Assembly: GCF_907164905.1 (NCBI RefSeq)
Contig: NZ_CAJRAF010000002.1
Location: 1,674,001-1,738,000, forward strand
From: Dyadobacter sp. CECT 9275
Lineage (GTDB): Bacteria; Bacteroidota; Bacteroidia; Cytophagales; Spirosomataceae
Reading direction: 5' to 3'
Length of the DNA: 64,000 nt
Shown: piece by piece, positions 51,714 through 61,354 of the stretch
How positions within the stretch are numbered: position 1 is the first letter of the stretch
How the letters are laid out: each line of letters opens with the position of its first letter
The notes under the pieces: model-generated
Told to the model about the DNA's origin: nothing
What the model saw: only the letters and a program-made list of their open reading frames with translations
The model's database searches: none
Translations under genes and position numbers: made by a program

Positions 51714-51844
51714 GTACCCTGGCGACCACCTCTCTGAAAAAATCTGCTTTTTTTTGCTCTCCCCACCTTCGGTTTGCGGTAAGCTGTGCAACTAGGTTAT
51801 GAAAAACCGGCAATCCCGGTTTTGCTATCTAATCAGTTACCGCA

Positions 51845-54217
51845 ATGCATTCAGGCCGTTTTTTTTACCTTGTGTTTTTCTGTTTTATACTTCATATCTC
51901 CCATCGGACCCTTGGGCAAACCACTGCGGTCGTAAGCGGTGTTGTTCAATCCGAAGAGGGAAACGCACTTCCCGGTGTGAGTATTCTGATCCCGAACACT
52001 ATACTCGGCACGGTTACGGGTACCGATGGTTCCTTTACATTAAATCTTCCCCAAGCAGGAAATTACACGCTTAACCTCTCCTCAGTAGGGTATTCCAGCC
52101 AGTCCAGAGATATAACCGTCAAAACGGATAAAGAACTGAAAATCAAATTCATTTTAAAGCCCGACGCCAAAAATATGGCAGAGGTAACCATTCATGGTAA
52201 AACGGAAAATCAGGAAATAAAGGAGCAGGCTTTTAATGTGAACGCTATTGAAACCAGGCAATTTGCAAACACTACCGCCGACCTGAATCAGGTACTGAAC
52301 CGCACGGCCGGGGTGCGGGTACGTGAAGAAGGGGGCCTGGGCTCCGACTTTAATTTTGCAATTAATGGTTTGTCAGGAAAGGCCATAAAATTCTTTATAG
52401 ACGGTATCCCTACCGAAGTAATGGGCAGCTCAATGTCGCTGAATAACATCCCCGTTAACCTGGCCGAACGCATGGAGGTATACAAAGGGGTGGTGCCCGT
52501 CAGCCTGGGGTCCGACGCGCTCGGCGGCGCGGTGAACATCATTACCAGCCAGCGGATAAACAACTATCTGGATGCAAGTTACAGCTATGGATCCTTTGAT
52601 ACCCAACGGCTCGCACTGACAGGCCAGTATACCACAGCAAAAGGGCTGATTGTAAAAGCCAGCGGTTTTGCCAATCATTCGGACAATAATTATCTCATGC
52701 GCGGCATGGAGATATGGGATGAGGCTCAATACAAGTATGTCAACAAGGATTTCCGACGGTTCCACGACCAGTACCGGTCGGCCATGGGTCAGTTGGAAGC
52801 AGGTGTCATAAATAAAAAATGGGCCGATGTGTTATTCCTGGGTTTTTCATATTCAGGAACAATGCAGAATATACAGACCGGCACCCGGCAGGATGTGGTA
52901 TATGGAGGAGTTACCAAAGATGGCCATGCCTACAATGCATCGCTTCGTTACCGGAAAGACAACCTTTTGGTTAAAGGACTGAACGCAAATGTGTTTGCTT
53001 CAAGATCAGTCGACAACTATGTGGTTACCGATACTTCCAGCTATAAATATTACTGGGATGGCACAAAAGTAAAAACGAGCCTTGCAGAAATAAACGCGTC
53101 CAGGTCAATTACCCGTATCAACCGCCCGAGAACATTCCTGCGCGCCAACCTGGGGTACCAGTTATCCGACGTGCACTCTTTCAACCTGAACTATACCTTT
53201 GATCACCTGAGAAACGAAAATTATGACGAACTGATCACAGACCATGCCGATATACCCGGTATTCTGAAAAAAAATATTGTTGGCGCGGCCTACCAGCAAA
53301 ACTTACTGAACAACCGCCTCACCAACACGTTCTTTGGCAAATTCTATGGCCTTAGTATTCAGCAGTCCAGATACATTTCAGTTACAGGAGAATACAACAA
53401 AGCGAATGATTCCCAAAACTATTATGGATATGGTCTTGCCAGCCGGTTTAAGATACTCGCTGATCTGGGAGTGAAAGCATCTTTTGAAAAGGCATATCGT
53501 TTGCAGGAGGTGGGTGAAATGTTCGGTAATGGCTATACGGTGGTTGCTAACCTGGATCTGAAGCCGGAGTCGAGCCAAAACCTGAACATAGGTACTTACT
53601 ACGGATTCAATGTAGACAAACACCGTTTCTTCATCGAGGGCTCATGGTTTTACCGCAATGCCCATGACTTCATTTATGCGGTGGTTTATAAATCCAATTC
53701 AAGTGTGAGCCGGTATGAAAACACTTCCAAAGTTAAAGTGAACGGTCTGGAGGGTGATCTGAAATACAATTATGGCGACCTGCTCTATATCAATGCCAAC
53801 CTGAGCTATCAGAAAGCCATTAACAATACTAAATATTCGCCCGGTTCGTCTGGCAGTACTACCGAGGCCACGTATCTGAACAAAATCCCCAACCAGCCCT
53901 GGCTTTTCGGAAACGCTGACCTGATCATCGGCAAAAATAATATCCTGGGTAAAAATTCCAGAATGCAGCTTAACCTGGGAACACAGTATGTCCACTGGTT
54001 TTACCTCACCTGGGAAGCCTTCGGTAGCAAAGCCAGCAAAAGCACCATTCCCGACCAGTACATCCATAACGTTTCCGTCTCCAATTCCTGGCAGAACGGC
54101 CGCTACAATATTTCCCTGGAATGCCGCAATTTCACGAACAACCTGGCCTTTGACAATTTCCGCCTTCAGAAACCCGGAAGAGCATTTTCGGTTAAGCTCA
54201 GATACTTCCTCAAATAA
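51845..54217 (+). CDS. TonB-dependent outer-membrane receptor (XusA-like)
   Basis: A 790-residue protein with a signal peptide ending near ...HRTLGQ (about 24). A carboxypeptidase-regulatory-like domain follows (VVSGVVQSEEGNALPGVSIL ... LNLSSVGYSSQSRDI, about 28-105). The plug (LNQVLNRTAGVRVREEGG ... INGLSGKAIKFFIDGIPTEV ... VYKGVVPVSLGSDALGGAVNII, about 140-235) and a 22-strand-type barrel ending KLRYFLK with aromatic residues complete it. There is no STN domain, so classical FecR signalling through this protein is not expected. It lies between two DUF4374 lipoproteins and upstream of a PepSY protein, as in XusABC. It should import a metal-chelate or siderophore across the outer membrane with TonB energy. 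Confidence 0.9.
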   Translation: MHSGRFFYLVFFCFILHISHRTLGQTTAVVSGVVQSEEGNALPGVSILIPNTILGTVTGTDGSFTLNLPQAGNYTLNLSSVGYSSQSRDITVKTDKELKIKFILKPDAKNMAEVTIHGKTENQEIKEQAFNVNAIETRQFANTTADLNQVLNRTAGVRVREEGGLGSDFNFAINGLSGKAIKFFIDGIPTEVMGSSMSLNNIPVNLAERMEVYKGVVPVSLGSDALGGAVNIITSQRINNYLDASYSYGSFDTQRLALTGQYTTAKGLIVKASGFANHSDNNYLMRGMEIWDEAQYKYVNKDFRRFHDQYRSAMGQLEAGVINKKWADVLFLGFSYSGTMQNIQTGTRQDVVYGGVTKDGHAYNASLRYRKDNLLVKGLNANVFASRSVDNYVVTDTSSYKYYWDGTKVKTSLAEINASRSITRINRPRTFLRANLGYQLSDVHSFNLNYTFDHLRNENYDELITDHADIPGILKKNIVGAAYQQNLLNNRLTNTFFGKFYGLSIQQSRYISVTGEYNKANDSQNYYGYGLASRFKILADLGVKASFEKAYRLQEVGEMFGNGYTVVANLDLKPESSQNLNIGTYYGFNVDKHRFFIEGSWFYRNAHDFIYAVVYKSNSSVSRYENTSKVKVNGLEGDLKYNYGDLLYINANLSYQKAINNTKYSPGSSGSTTEATYLNKIPNQPWLFGNADLIIGKNNILGKNSRMQLNLGTQYVHWFYLTWEAFGSKASKSTIPDQYIHNVSVSNSWQNGRYNISLECRNFTNNLAFDNFRLQKPGRAFSVKLRYFLK

Positions 54218-54276
54218 CCTAATCCGTAATCTGCTTCATACCCATTCATTTACCAATCATCTATATTACAACAATC

Positions 54277-55476
54277 ATGTTCAAAAATTTCAGACTCTAT
54301 CCTTTCCTGATAGCGCTCGCTCTGGCTCCCATCCTGTACGGCTGTTCAAGTGATAGTGACAATCCTGTTCCTGTAGACGAGACGCAGGAAAAATACACGG
54401 TTTGGCTACAAATCGGAAGCTGGCCCAATACTACCCAGTATATCCTGGGTACCAATTCGCTGACCGAGGGCTCCATTGATCTTACCGGACATGGCGCGGA
54501 GGTTACGGGAAAATCAGCCTACGGAATCATTACAAAAGGAGGATATTACTATTATTACAATACCACTACCGGACGGTTTTCAAAATTCAAATACGAGAAG
54601 GAGCTTTACAATACCGTTCTGGAAGTTCCGTATACGCACATGGCGGATATCAGCGGATTTACCTGGATTAACGACCATACGCTTTTTGTGGTAGGAACGG
54701 ACGGAGATCAGGCCAAAGTCCACTACTCCGTAATAGAAACAGAAACGCTTAAGATCACCAATGGAGTACTGGATACGCCTGCTATACCGGCCGGGTTTAA
54801 GTATTTTAATCTGGGAAATGTAGAATATACCAACGGAAAAGTATTTGTGCAGTTCGGATTCACTGCCGACCGGCCTACGCCCTGGGAAAACAAGGTGAAC
54901 ATCGGTGTGGTTGATTACGCCACTTTGAAATACGAAAAAACGCTGCAAAGCGCTGTTTCGGCTGGCCCGGGTACCAACAAGCTCTGGTTATCGTCTTCCT
55001 TTGTGGATGACAGCGGCAATACCTACTTTGCTACCAATGTGGAATGGAGCAATCTGACTCAGAAGCAAACGGCGATCTACCGTATAAAAAAAGGAGCTAC
55101 AGAACTTGACGCAAGTTATACCGTAAATGCTTCCACAGTGGGTTACAACGGAGTCGGCCTCTGGTATATAGGCGGCACCAAAGCAATATTCAAATATATC
55201 GACCCAGCCGTAACCGGTTCTGCTCACATTTATGCGTTTGCGGTTTTTGATCTTGAAACGGGCAAAATCACCAGAAAATTAACTGAAATACCTAACGATG
55301 CGGACGCCTATATCCAGAACATCATTGTAGAAGATGGCAAGGTATTCATGATCACAAACGCCGAAACGGGTAAAGATTATGTGTATATCTATGATATAGC
55401 AGCACAAACTGTAAAAACAGGAATGGAAATGGTGGGCGGTTACGACTGGATCCTGCGCCTTGACAAAATGAGGTAA
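54277..55476 (+). CDS. DUF4374 (XusB-like) surface lipoprotein, second copy
   Basis: A 399-residue lipoprotein (MFKNFRLYPFLIALALAPILYGC, lipobox LYGC). The sequence follows the same plan as the copy at 50496: KYTVWLQIGSWPNTTQYILGT, GGYYYYYNTTTGRFSKFKY, FTWINDHTLFVVGTDGDQAKVHYSVIET, IYRIKKGATELDASYTVNAS, GLWYIGGTKAIF and the end MEMVGGYDWILRLDKM. It begins 60 bp after the receptor. Having a DUF4374 protein on both sides of one TonB-dependent receptor is unusual: the two could be alternative lids for different ligands, or form a capture relay. That is inference. Confidence 0.82.
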   Translation: MFKNFRLYPFLIALALAPILYGCSSDSDNPVPVDETQEKYTVWLQIGSWPNTTQYILGTNSLTEGSIDLTGHGAEVTGKSAYGIITKGGYYYYYNTTTGRFSKFKYEKELYNTVLEVPYTHMADISGFTWINDHTLFVVGTDGDQAKVHYSVIETETLKITNGVLDTPAIPAGFKYFNLGNVEYTNGKVFVQFGFTADRPTPWENKVNIGVVDYATLKYEKTLQSAVSAGPGTNKLWLSSSFVDDSGNTYFATNVEWSNLTQKQTAIYRIKKGATELDASYTVNASTVGYNGVGLWYIGGTKAIFKYIDPAVTGSAHIYAFAVFDLETGKITRKLTEIPNDADAYIQNIIVEDGKVFMITNAETGKDYVYIYDIAAQTVKTGMEMVGGYDWILRLDKMR

Positions 55477-55505
55477 TCCGTTTCAGTACCCACTACCAGG
55501 GGAAC

Positions 55506-55553
55506 GAAGCCGGTAGTTTCACCCAAAAACAACGTTCAGAAATTACCGGCTTC
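55506..55553 (+). promoter_or_regulatory. Stem-loop between second DUF4374 gene and PepSY gene
   Basis: The 10-bp perfect arms gaagccggta and taccggcttc are separated by 28 nt and followed by a pyrimidine-rich but not U-only tail. It may reduce readthrough from the surface genes to the membrane protein gene. Confidence 0.45.
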
Positions 55554-55590
55554 TCTTCTCCCAAAATTAAATGAACAGTACAAAGTCTGC

Positions 55591-56736
55591 ATGAAGATCC
55601 TGAAAAAAATAAATGCCTGGCTACATCTCTGGCTAGGGCTTGCTTCCGGAATAGTTGTCGTGATTGTCAGCTTCACGGGTTGCATACTTGTCTTTGAAAG
55701 TGAAATAAAAGACTGGTACAGCGCACATTTATTTGCTGAAAATCCGGAAAACAAACCTATGCTTCCACCTTCCCGACTGTGGCAGACCGCAAGGCAGGCC
55801 ATGCCCGGCAAGGTAATTCAGAGCGTCTGGTATCATGGCGAGGGGCGTACAGCTCATTTTTATCTCAATTCCGATTCCCTGGTATATGTCAATCCCTATA
55901 ATGGAAACCTGGTAGCTATTGTGGATCATGAGGACTTCTTTGATTTTATCCTGGAAGGTCATACAGAACTCTGGATACATCATGAGGCAGGAGCAGGTAT
56001 CGTAAAGTATGCCACACTTATATTTTTCGTGCTGCTAATCACCGGGCTGATACTCTGGTGGCCAAAAAAATGGAACAGATCTCATACCGACAAAAGTTTT
56101 AAGATTAAATGGAAAGCCAAATTTAAACGGGTTAACTATGACCTGCACAATGTGCTGGGATTCTATTCCTTGCTGATTGCACTCATTATCTCGGCCACCG
56201 GGCTGATCATGGGTTTCTCCTGGTTTTCCAAAAGTGTTTACTGGCTAAGTTCGGGAGGAGAAACTCCTGCACCCTCCATTCGTTCGTTTTCAGATACCAC
56301 ACGGTTTAGCCAGCTAGCAGGACTGGAGAATGTTGATAAAGCCTGGAAAAAAGGGACAGAAGAGATTGGTGTTTATAACAAAGAAGCGATCATTGTTTCA
56401 TTTCCTGACGAAATATCGGAGCCCATCTCACTCTGTACAGACATGATCAATGGCTCATGGCGTTATGTTTATCTGGATCAGCATACATTGGAGGAGCTCC
56501 CGGGAACACAACCTCAGATTGATAAATTAAACATAGCCGACTGGATAAGACGCACCAACTATGCTTTGCACGTAGGTTCTGTTGGCAACCTGACTACCAA
56601 AATCCTGTATTTTATTGCCAGCCTCATTTCAACCAGCCTTCCTATTACCGGATTTTACATTTGGTGGGAAAAGGAAAGGAAGAAGAGAAAAAAAAGGACC
56701 AAAAAATTACCCGGGGCAACAAAAATATCCCTGTAG
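55591..56736 (+). CDS. PepSY-associated inner-membrane protein (XusC-like)
   Basis: A 381-residue integral membrane protein with four main membrane segments: about 10-32 (LHLWLGLASGIVVVIVSFTGC), 140-158 (ATLIFFVLLITGLILWW), 195-215 (FYSLLIALIISATGLIM) and 335-360 (LYFIASLISTSLPITGFYIWW). PepSY-type features include the HxxxG-like INAWLHLWLG, GHTELWIHHEAGAGIV, the YDLHNVLGFY motif and NYALHVGS. The His residues at membrane edges suit haem-assisted electron transfer, so the protein is thought to reduce ferric siderophore iron in the periplasm. In Bacteroides the equivalent XusC is required with XusA and XusB. The C-terminus is strongly basic and cytoplasmic. Confidence 0.88.
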   Translation: MKILKKINAWLHLWLGLASGIVVVIVSFTGCILVFESEIKDWYSAHLFAENPENKPMLPPSRLWQTARQAMPGKVIQSVWYHGEGRTAHFYLNSDSLVYVNPYNGNLVAIVDHEDFFDFILEGHTELWIHHEAGAGIVKYATLIFFVLLITGLILWWPKKWNRSHTDKSFKIKWKAKFKRVNYDLHNVLGFYSLLIALIISATGLIMGFSWFSKSVYWLSSGGETPAPSIRSFSDTTRFSQLAGLENVDKAWKKGTEEIGVYNKEAIIVSFPDEISEPISLCTDMINGSWRYVYLDQHTLEELPGTQPQIDKLNIADWIRRTNYALHVGSVGNLTTKILYFIASLISTSLPITGFYIWWEKERKKRKKRTKKLPGATKISL

Positions 56737-56799
56737 GATCTGCCAGGCGAGCAGGCAGAACTCAATCGAACCAACACGGTCAGCAAATACTCCCTTTTA

Positions 56800-59265
56800 A
56801 TGAAATTCATCCCCTACATTCTTACAGCCCTTTTTTTATCGGGTATCCTGTTACACCCTAATTCCGCCTCTGCCCAGCAGCAGGTATTCGGTAAAATAAC
56901 AGGAAAACTCGTGGACGCACAGCAAAATCCGGTAGAATTTGCAACTGTCGCCCTTCATTATGCTACCGATTCGCTGATTGTAAAGGGCTCTATCAGTGAC
57001 ACTTCCGGGCATTTCATTTTCGAAAAAGTGAGAGAAGGACGATACTACCTTCATGCAAGCTTTTTGGGATACAAAGCGTTCAGGAGCAACAGCTTTGCTA
57101 TAGACAAGTCAAATACTGAAATAATACTGGGAAATGTACTCCTCCTGCCCGAAGATAAAACACTGGAAACTGTTACAATCCTGGCACAAAAACCACTGGT
57201 GGAACAATATCTAGACCGCACGGTGATCAACATTGCAAACAGCATCCTTGCTGAAGGTAATACGGCCCTTGAATTACTGGAAAAAGCACCAGGAGTAACC
57301 GTTGATGATGAAGGCAATATCTCCATGAAAGGCCGCCCGGGCGTTAGCGTCATGCTCAACGGAAAACTGACATATCTGTCACAACGTGAACTTACCACCC
57401 TGCTGCGTGGTACTTCATCCGGTTCTGTATCCAAAATAGAGCTGATCACCAATCCATCAGCGAAATACGATGCGGCGGGCAATTCGGGGATTATCAACAT
57501 TGTTCTGAAAAAGAATGAAAAGGTTGGAATAAACGGAAGTGTATATGGCAACCTGGCCCGCAGCAGAGCCAACCGTTATGGCGGAGGTACAAGCCTGAAT
57601 TACAGAAATGGAAAATTCAACCTCTACGGAAGTTACGATCACGCCTTTCGGGGCGAACGGGAGTACCTGAATTTTACCAGAAGATTTTATGACGGCGGGA
57701 CCACCCAGGAACCTAACCGTATCTCTTATCAGAATTCGGCAACCAGCGAGCCCTTGTATACCAACAATTACAAGGTCGGAGCTGATTTTTTCATCAATGA
57801 GAAAAACACTTTCGGGGTTCTTGTAAATGGCAACTTTGGAAAATATATCAATGACAATAATACTTCCAATCTTCTGGTGTCTTCGGCGGGCGAAATCCTG
57901 AGCCAGCCACAAACCCATAATGACAATCTGGATCGGTGGAACAGCAATACCTATAACATCAACTACACCCGTCAGTTCGGCAGCAAAGGTCAGGAGTTGT
58001 CAGTTGATCTTGATTATTCCGGGAATGAGAACCGCTCAAGGCAAAGTATGGATACCCGATACCTAAATACCGAAAAACCATACCTTGAGACCCGGTCGGT
58101 TCGGCGGGGGAATGTTCCGTCCCTTACCAATGTGTATGTGGGCAAACTGGATTACGTTCACCCGTTTGGAATAAAAACCAAACTGGAAACCGGTTGGAAG
58201 AGCAGTTATGTATCGGTTGACAACAATTTAAAATACGATACGCTACGCAATGACCAATGGATACCGGACCCCTCGTGGAGCAACCATTTCGCCTACAAAG
58301 AAACGATCCATGCTGGTTATATCAATTTCAGCAGGGAATTTGGGTCACTCAGTATCCAGGCCGGACTGAGAGGAGAAAACACCCGGACAAGCGGCCATCA
58401 GGTTACTACTGATTCCCTGGTAAAGAGAAATTACTTCCAGCTCTTCCCCAGCCTTTTCTTGACCAAAACCTTCGGAATTGCCCACAGCACCGGCTTCTCT
58501 TACAGCAGACGTGTGGAACGTCCTGATTATGACGACATGAATCCGTTCCGCTTTTTCAGAGATCCGTTTCTATATTACGAAGGAAATCCGTTTCTGCGAC
58601 CGGAACTCACACATTCCGTGGAAATTAGCCATACTTATAAAGGGAAATTCATTACCACGATCAATTATAGCTACACTTCCGACGTCATGAACTGGATGAT
58701 GGGACAGGTTGATTCTCTGAATACAACGTATCAAAGTCCGCAGAACCTTAAAAGCATGATCAATTACGGTATCAGCTTTACGGCTTCCGTGCAACCAACT
58801 TCCTGGTGGACCAGCAACAGCTTCGCCAATTTTTTCCGGAACGAATACAAAGGCGACCAGAAAGGCGGAAACTTGAATAACGGCATCTGGAGCTTTTCTG
58901 TCAATACGCAAAACAGCTTTCAGTTGGGAAGAGGTTTTGCTGCCGAGCTAAGTGGATTTTACAACTCCAGGTCGGTATATGGAGTGTTTGTTAACAGAGG
59001 TTATTATATTATTTCAGCAGGTGTCCAACAACAGATCCTGGATAAAAGAGGGACAATTAAACTGATGGTCAACGATATTTTCCAAACCCGCCAGCGGCGT
59101 AATACTGCCCGGTATGAAAATCTGGATATGGACGGACACATCCGTTTTGACAGTAGAGTAGCTACTTTTTCTTTTACCTATCGTTTTGGAAAAGACATTA
59201 CACCGGTGCGGAAACGCAGTTCAGGAAACGAAGATATACAGAACAGGGTGAAGGGGGGCAGTTGA
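56800..59265 (+). CDS. Outer-membrane beta-barrel (TonB-receptor-like, OMP_b-brl_3 type)
   Basis: An 821-residue protein with a signal peptide (about 1-26). A Cna/CarboxypepD-like beta domain follows (GKITGKLVDAQQNPVEFATVAL ... GHFIFEKVREGRYYLHASFLGYKAF). The plug-like LEKAPGVTVDDEGNISMKG ... LRGTSSGSVSKIELITNPSAKYDAAGN ... IINIVLKK segment is diagnostic of this barrel group, and a large barrel ends SFTYRFGKD. It lies 63 bp after the PepSY gene, probably in the same operon, with a strong terminator after it. It could be a second transport pore of the uptake system. These proteins are widespread and their ligands are generally unknown. Confidence 0.88.
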   Translation: MKFIPYILTALFLSGILLHPNSASAQQQVFGKITGKLVDAQQNPVEFATVALHYATDSLIVKGSISDTSGHFIFEKVREGRYYLHASFLGYKAFRSNSFAIDKSNTEIILGNVLLLPEDKTLETVTILAQKPLVEQYLDRTVINIANSILAEGNTALELLEKAPGVTVDDEGNISMKGRPGVSVMLNGKLTYLSQRELTTLLRGTSSGSVSKIELITNPSAKYDAAGNSGIINIVLKKNEKVGINGSVYGNLARSRANRYGGGTSLNYRNGKFNLYGSYDHAFRGEREYLNFTRRFYDGGTTQEPNRISYQNSATSEPLYTNNYKVGADFFINEKNTFGVLVNGNFGKYINDNNTSNLLVSSAGEILSQPQTHNDNLDRWNSNTYNINYTRQFGSKGQELSVDLDYSGNENRSRQSMDTRYLNTEKPYLETRSVRRGNVPSLTNVYVGKLDYVHPFGIKTKLETGWKSSYVSVDNNLKYDTLRNDQWIPDPSWSNHFAYKETIHAGYINFSREFGSLSIQAGLRGENTRTSGHQVTTDSLVKRNYFQLFPSLFLTKTFGIAHSTGFSYSRRVERPDYDDMNPFRFFRDPFLYYEGNPFLRPELTHSVEISHTYKGKFITTINYSYTSDVMNWMMGQVDSLNTTYQSPQNLKSMINYGISFTASVQPTSWWTSNSFANFFRNEYKGDQKGGNLNNGIWSFSVNTQNSFQLGRGFAAELSGFYNSRSVYGVFVNRGYYIISAGVQQQILDKRGTIKLMVNDIFQTRQRRNTARYENLDMDGHIRFDSRVATFSFTYRFGKDITPVRKRSSGNEDIQNRVKGGS

Positions 59266-59305
59266 AAGGAGCAGACAATGGGACTCTTTCTGTATGAAAC
59301 GATTA

Positions 59306-59350
59306 AAAAAGGGAGACCACTTCGTCTCATCAGAAGCGGTCTCCCTTTTT
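59306..59350. terminator. Strong bidirectional intrinsic terminator
   Basis: Perfect 13-bp arms (aaaaagggagacc and ggtctcccttttt) and an inner cttc/gaag pairing, with T-runs on both strands. It lies between the convergent barrel gene and the DUF4097 gene and closes both operons. Confidence 0.92.
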
Positions 59351-59366
59351 ACCCAATTTCTTTCAA

Positions 59367-60410
59367 TCACTGATTTACATATACGCTTCCGCTGCTGGCA
59401 GACAGCGTTACAGGAATACCACCGCCATTGATTTTCCCACGAACATGGTCACTTTGGGCCTCGCCATCAAAATTCTTCAGGGGTATCGACACTTTGTTAC
59501 CTCTGAGATTAAGGTCTGCACCTTTGTCGAGCGGCATGGTAACGCGTACTGTCCCGGCCGAAGTGGTCAGGCTCAGGTATTCACCCAGTTTTGAAACTGA
59601 AACTTCAATACTTCCGGCGCTGGTATTTGCTCTCAGGCTACCAGAAATATCGGCCAGCCGGACGGAACCCCCGGAAGTACCGGCATCCAGCTTACCCGCA
59701 ATGTCTTCTCCTTTTATGCTCCCTCCGCTGGTATGGGCCACAATGTCACCGTCAAGCCCATTCAACAGAATACTGCCACCGGAAGTTGTCAGATTTATCT
59801 TTCCTTTCAGCATATCAGCCTTGATACTTCCTCCGCTGGTGGCCAGGTTAATATCGTTGCGGCAATTAGTTACATCAATACTGCCGCCGGAAGTCCTCCC
59901 CCGAATCATACCATCCAGATCATCCAGTTTAAGGCTGCCTCCGCTTGTCGCGAAATTCTGTTCGCCCGTTAGCGAAGCAATTTTAATGCTTCCTCCGCTG
60001 GTTTTAAGGTCCGTACGCATGTTGCGGGGGGTATATACCTTGAAACCGATCGAGATACTTCTTTTATCATTCCAGGGAATATTATTTTTCCTTTTGGCCG
60101 TGGCAACCACCTTATTGGCTTCGGTAACGATGCTGATATCAAAATCTTCCAGGCGGTTCTCAATTTCTTCCTTAGAAAGTTCGTCTTTTCCCTTCCAGTT
60201 ATTGCCCCGCACAAACATATCTACCTTGATACCTCCGGATTGTGCCCCGGTCACCAGGATGGAGCCGCCCGATGTTTCAACTTTTAACTCCTTCAGATTA
60301 CTGTCTGTAAAAGTCCTCGTAACATACGGTTTCTCTTCCGAACTTTGAGAATAGGCAGCCAGGGAAGTGGCCGCGGCAAAGAAAAGCAGTAGTAGTTTTT
60401 TATTCTTCAT
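59367..60410 (-). CDS. DUF4097 family beta-helix-like exported protein with TSGGSI repeats
   Basis: A 347-residue protein with a signal peptide (MKNKKLLLLFFAAATSLAAYS). From about residue 45 it contains at least ten short repeats built on T-S-G-G-S-I/L/V or TSAGSIEV spaced about 18-22 residues apart (ETSGGSILV, KTSGGSIKI, ATSGGSLKL, RTSGGSIDV and so on), predicting a beta-solenoid. This is the DUF4097 pattern. The N-terminal region NLKELKV introduces the solenoid. It may be an adhesin-like or envelope-stress protein; no defined function is known for the family. It is transcribed towards the iron-uptake operon and separated from it by a strong terminator. Confidence 0.88.
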   Translation of the reverse strand: MKNKKLLLLFFAAATSLAAYSQSSEEKPYVTRTFTDSNLKELKVETSGGSILVTGAQSGGIKVDMFVRGNNWKGKDELSKEEIENRLEDFDISIVTEANKVVATAKRKNNIPWNDKRSISIGFKVYTPRNMRTDLKTSGGSIKIASLTGEQNFATSGGSLKLDDLDGMIRGRTSGGSIDVTNCRNDINLATSGGSIKADMLKGKINLTTSGGSILLNGLDGDIVAHTSGGSIKGEDIAGKLDAGTSGGSVRLADISGSLRANTSAGSIEVSVSKLGEYLSLTTSAGTVRVTMPLDKGADLNLRGNKVSIPLKNFDGEAQSDHVRGKINGGGIPVTLSASSGSVYVNQ

Positions 60411-60652
60411 GATCTGTCAGGATTAATTTTGAAAATGACGGAAAAAAGAAACAGAAAGTTGCATCCTCCATATTACTTCACCTTCATATATTTATATCTT
60501 AGCTGTAAAAAAAGCAGACCACAAACACAAACAGCTGATTTTCAGATAAATACGAATATAAAAAGACAACTTTTTTGTCCAATAACGGACATTCCGAACA
60601 CCAGCCGGCATCATTTTTGAGCTAAACTTTGAAACCTTAAAACCATTCTGAT

Positions 60653-60868
60653 ATGAAAACTTTCCTGCTTACCATTCTGCCTGATGCGGATTCGGCCAAA
60701 ATCATGAACATCTTACAGGATCTTGTGGACCAGAAATCTATTGAACTTAAAACCTATAGCCAACAACCAGTATCGGCCAGCGAGGAGCAGATTGATGAAA
60801 TGATCGATGAGTCGGAACTAGGCCCCTATTACACGGAGCAGGAGGCCAAGGATATTCTTAAATTATAA
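60653..60868 (+). CDS. Small acidic hypothetical protein
   Basis: A 71-residue protein, MKTFLLTILPDADSAKIMN at the start and YYTEQEAKDILKL at the end. One strand and two helices with a strongly acidic middle (EEQIDEMIDESELG) are predicted. Its shape resembles small antitoxin-like proteins of Bacteroidota that begin with 'MKT' and a short strand, but no toxin gene lies next to it: the following gene is convergent and encodes a lipoprotein. A clear terminator directly after its stop supports a real single gene. Function unknown. Confidence 0.6.
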   Translation: MKTFLLTILPDADSAKIMNILQDLVDQKSIELKTYSQQPVSASEEQIDEMIDESELGPYYTEQEAKDILKL

Positions 60869-60869
60869 A

Positions 60870-60896
60870 ATAACGGGGATAGAAATCCCCCGTTAT
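60870..60896. terminator. Bidirectional terminator overlapping a stop codon
   Basis: The 9-bp perfect arms ataacgggg and ccccgttat are followed by cttttat on the plus strand, with an A-rich side giving U's on the other strand. It lies directly after the 71-residue gene, and its right arm contains the TAA of the convergent lipoprotein gene. Confidence 0.8.
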
Positions 60897-61249
60897 CTTT
60901 TATGAATTTGTAAAACCTTTATTTCGTCGAACTGCGAGGTGTGGCCCCAGCCACATTTAACATCCTTTTTATTACCGGTCAGGCTGTATTTCAAATGCAC
61001 ATCCGTAAAGCTATAGTAACTGTCGGATTTCCCCAGCGCTTCTTCGATTACTTTGAAGGATGCGTCCGAAGGAGCGAGTGAAATGGTTGAATCTCCCGAC
61101 TTTACACTAAAATGCCACGAGCAGCCATCCGACGCAAGCATATTTACATATTGTCCATCTGCTTCAAGTACTGCATTGTCCAGCACTTCATTTTCGTCGT
61201 GGCAACTTACCCATGCCAGCAAACCAAATAACACTACTGCAATTTTCAT
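60893..61249 (-). CDS. Small hypothetical lipoprotein
   Basis: A 118-residue protein: MKIAVVLFGLLAWVSC ends in a lipobox (Cys16). The mature part is beta-rich and contains two more Cys (DGCSWHFSVKSGDSTISLAP and KDVKCGWGH) that could form a disulfide. I recognise no family. Its stop lies in the arm of a terminator shared with the convergent small gene. It is preceded on the same strand by about 105 bp of intergenic DNA and the GH1 gene, so it could be co-transcribed with that enzyme. Confidence 0.6.
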   Translation of the reverse strand: MKIAVVLFGLLAWVSCHDENEVLDNAVLEADGQYVNMLASDGCSWHFSVKSGDSTISLAPSDASFKVIEEALGKSDSYYSFTDVHLKYSLTGNKKDVKCGWGHTSQFDEIKVLQIHKR

Positions 61250-61354
61250 AAGTTAGATTTTTCACGGTTAAAGCTTAGTTTACCAAGGCCCATTACAGAC
61301 TGATGCTGTTTGCGCCCGAAAGCAAGACCATCCGTTGGTCGAAATGGTTGTAAC

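Noticed and set aside
59428..60348. Plus-strand frame of 306 residues opposite the DUF4097 gene
   Set aside because: It arises from the TSGGSI repeats read in reverse (Pro/Leu/Ser-rich repeats); no signal or family.
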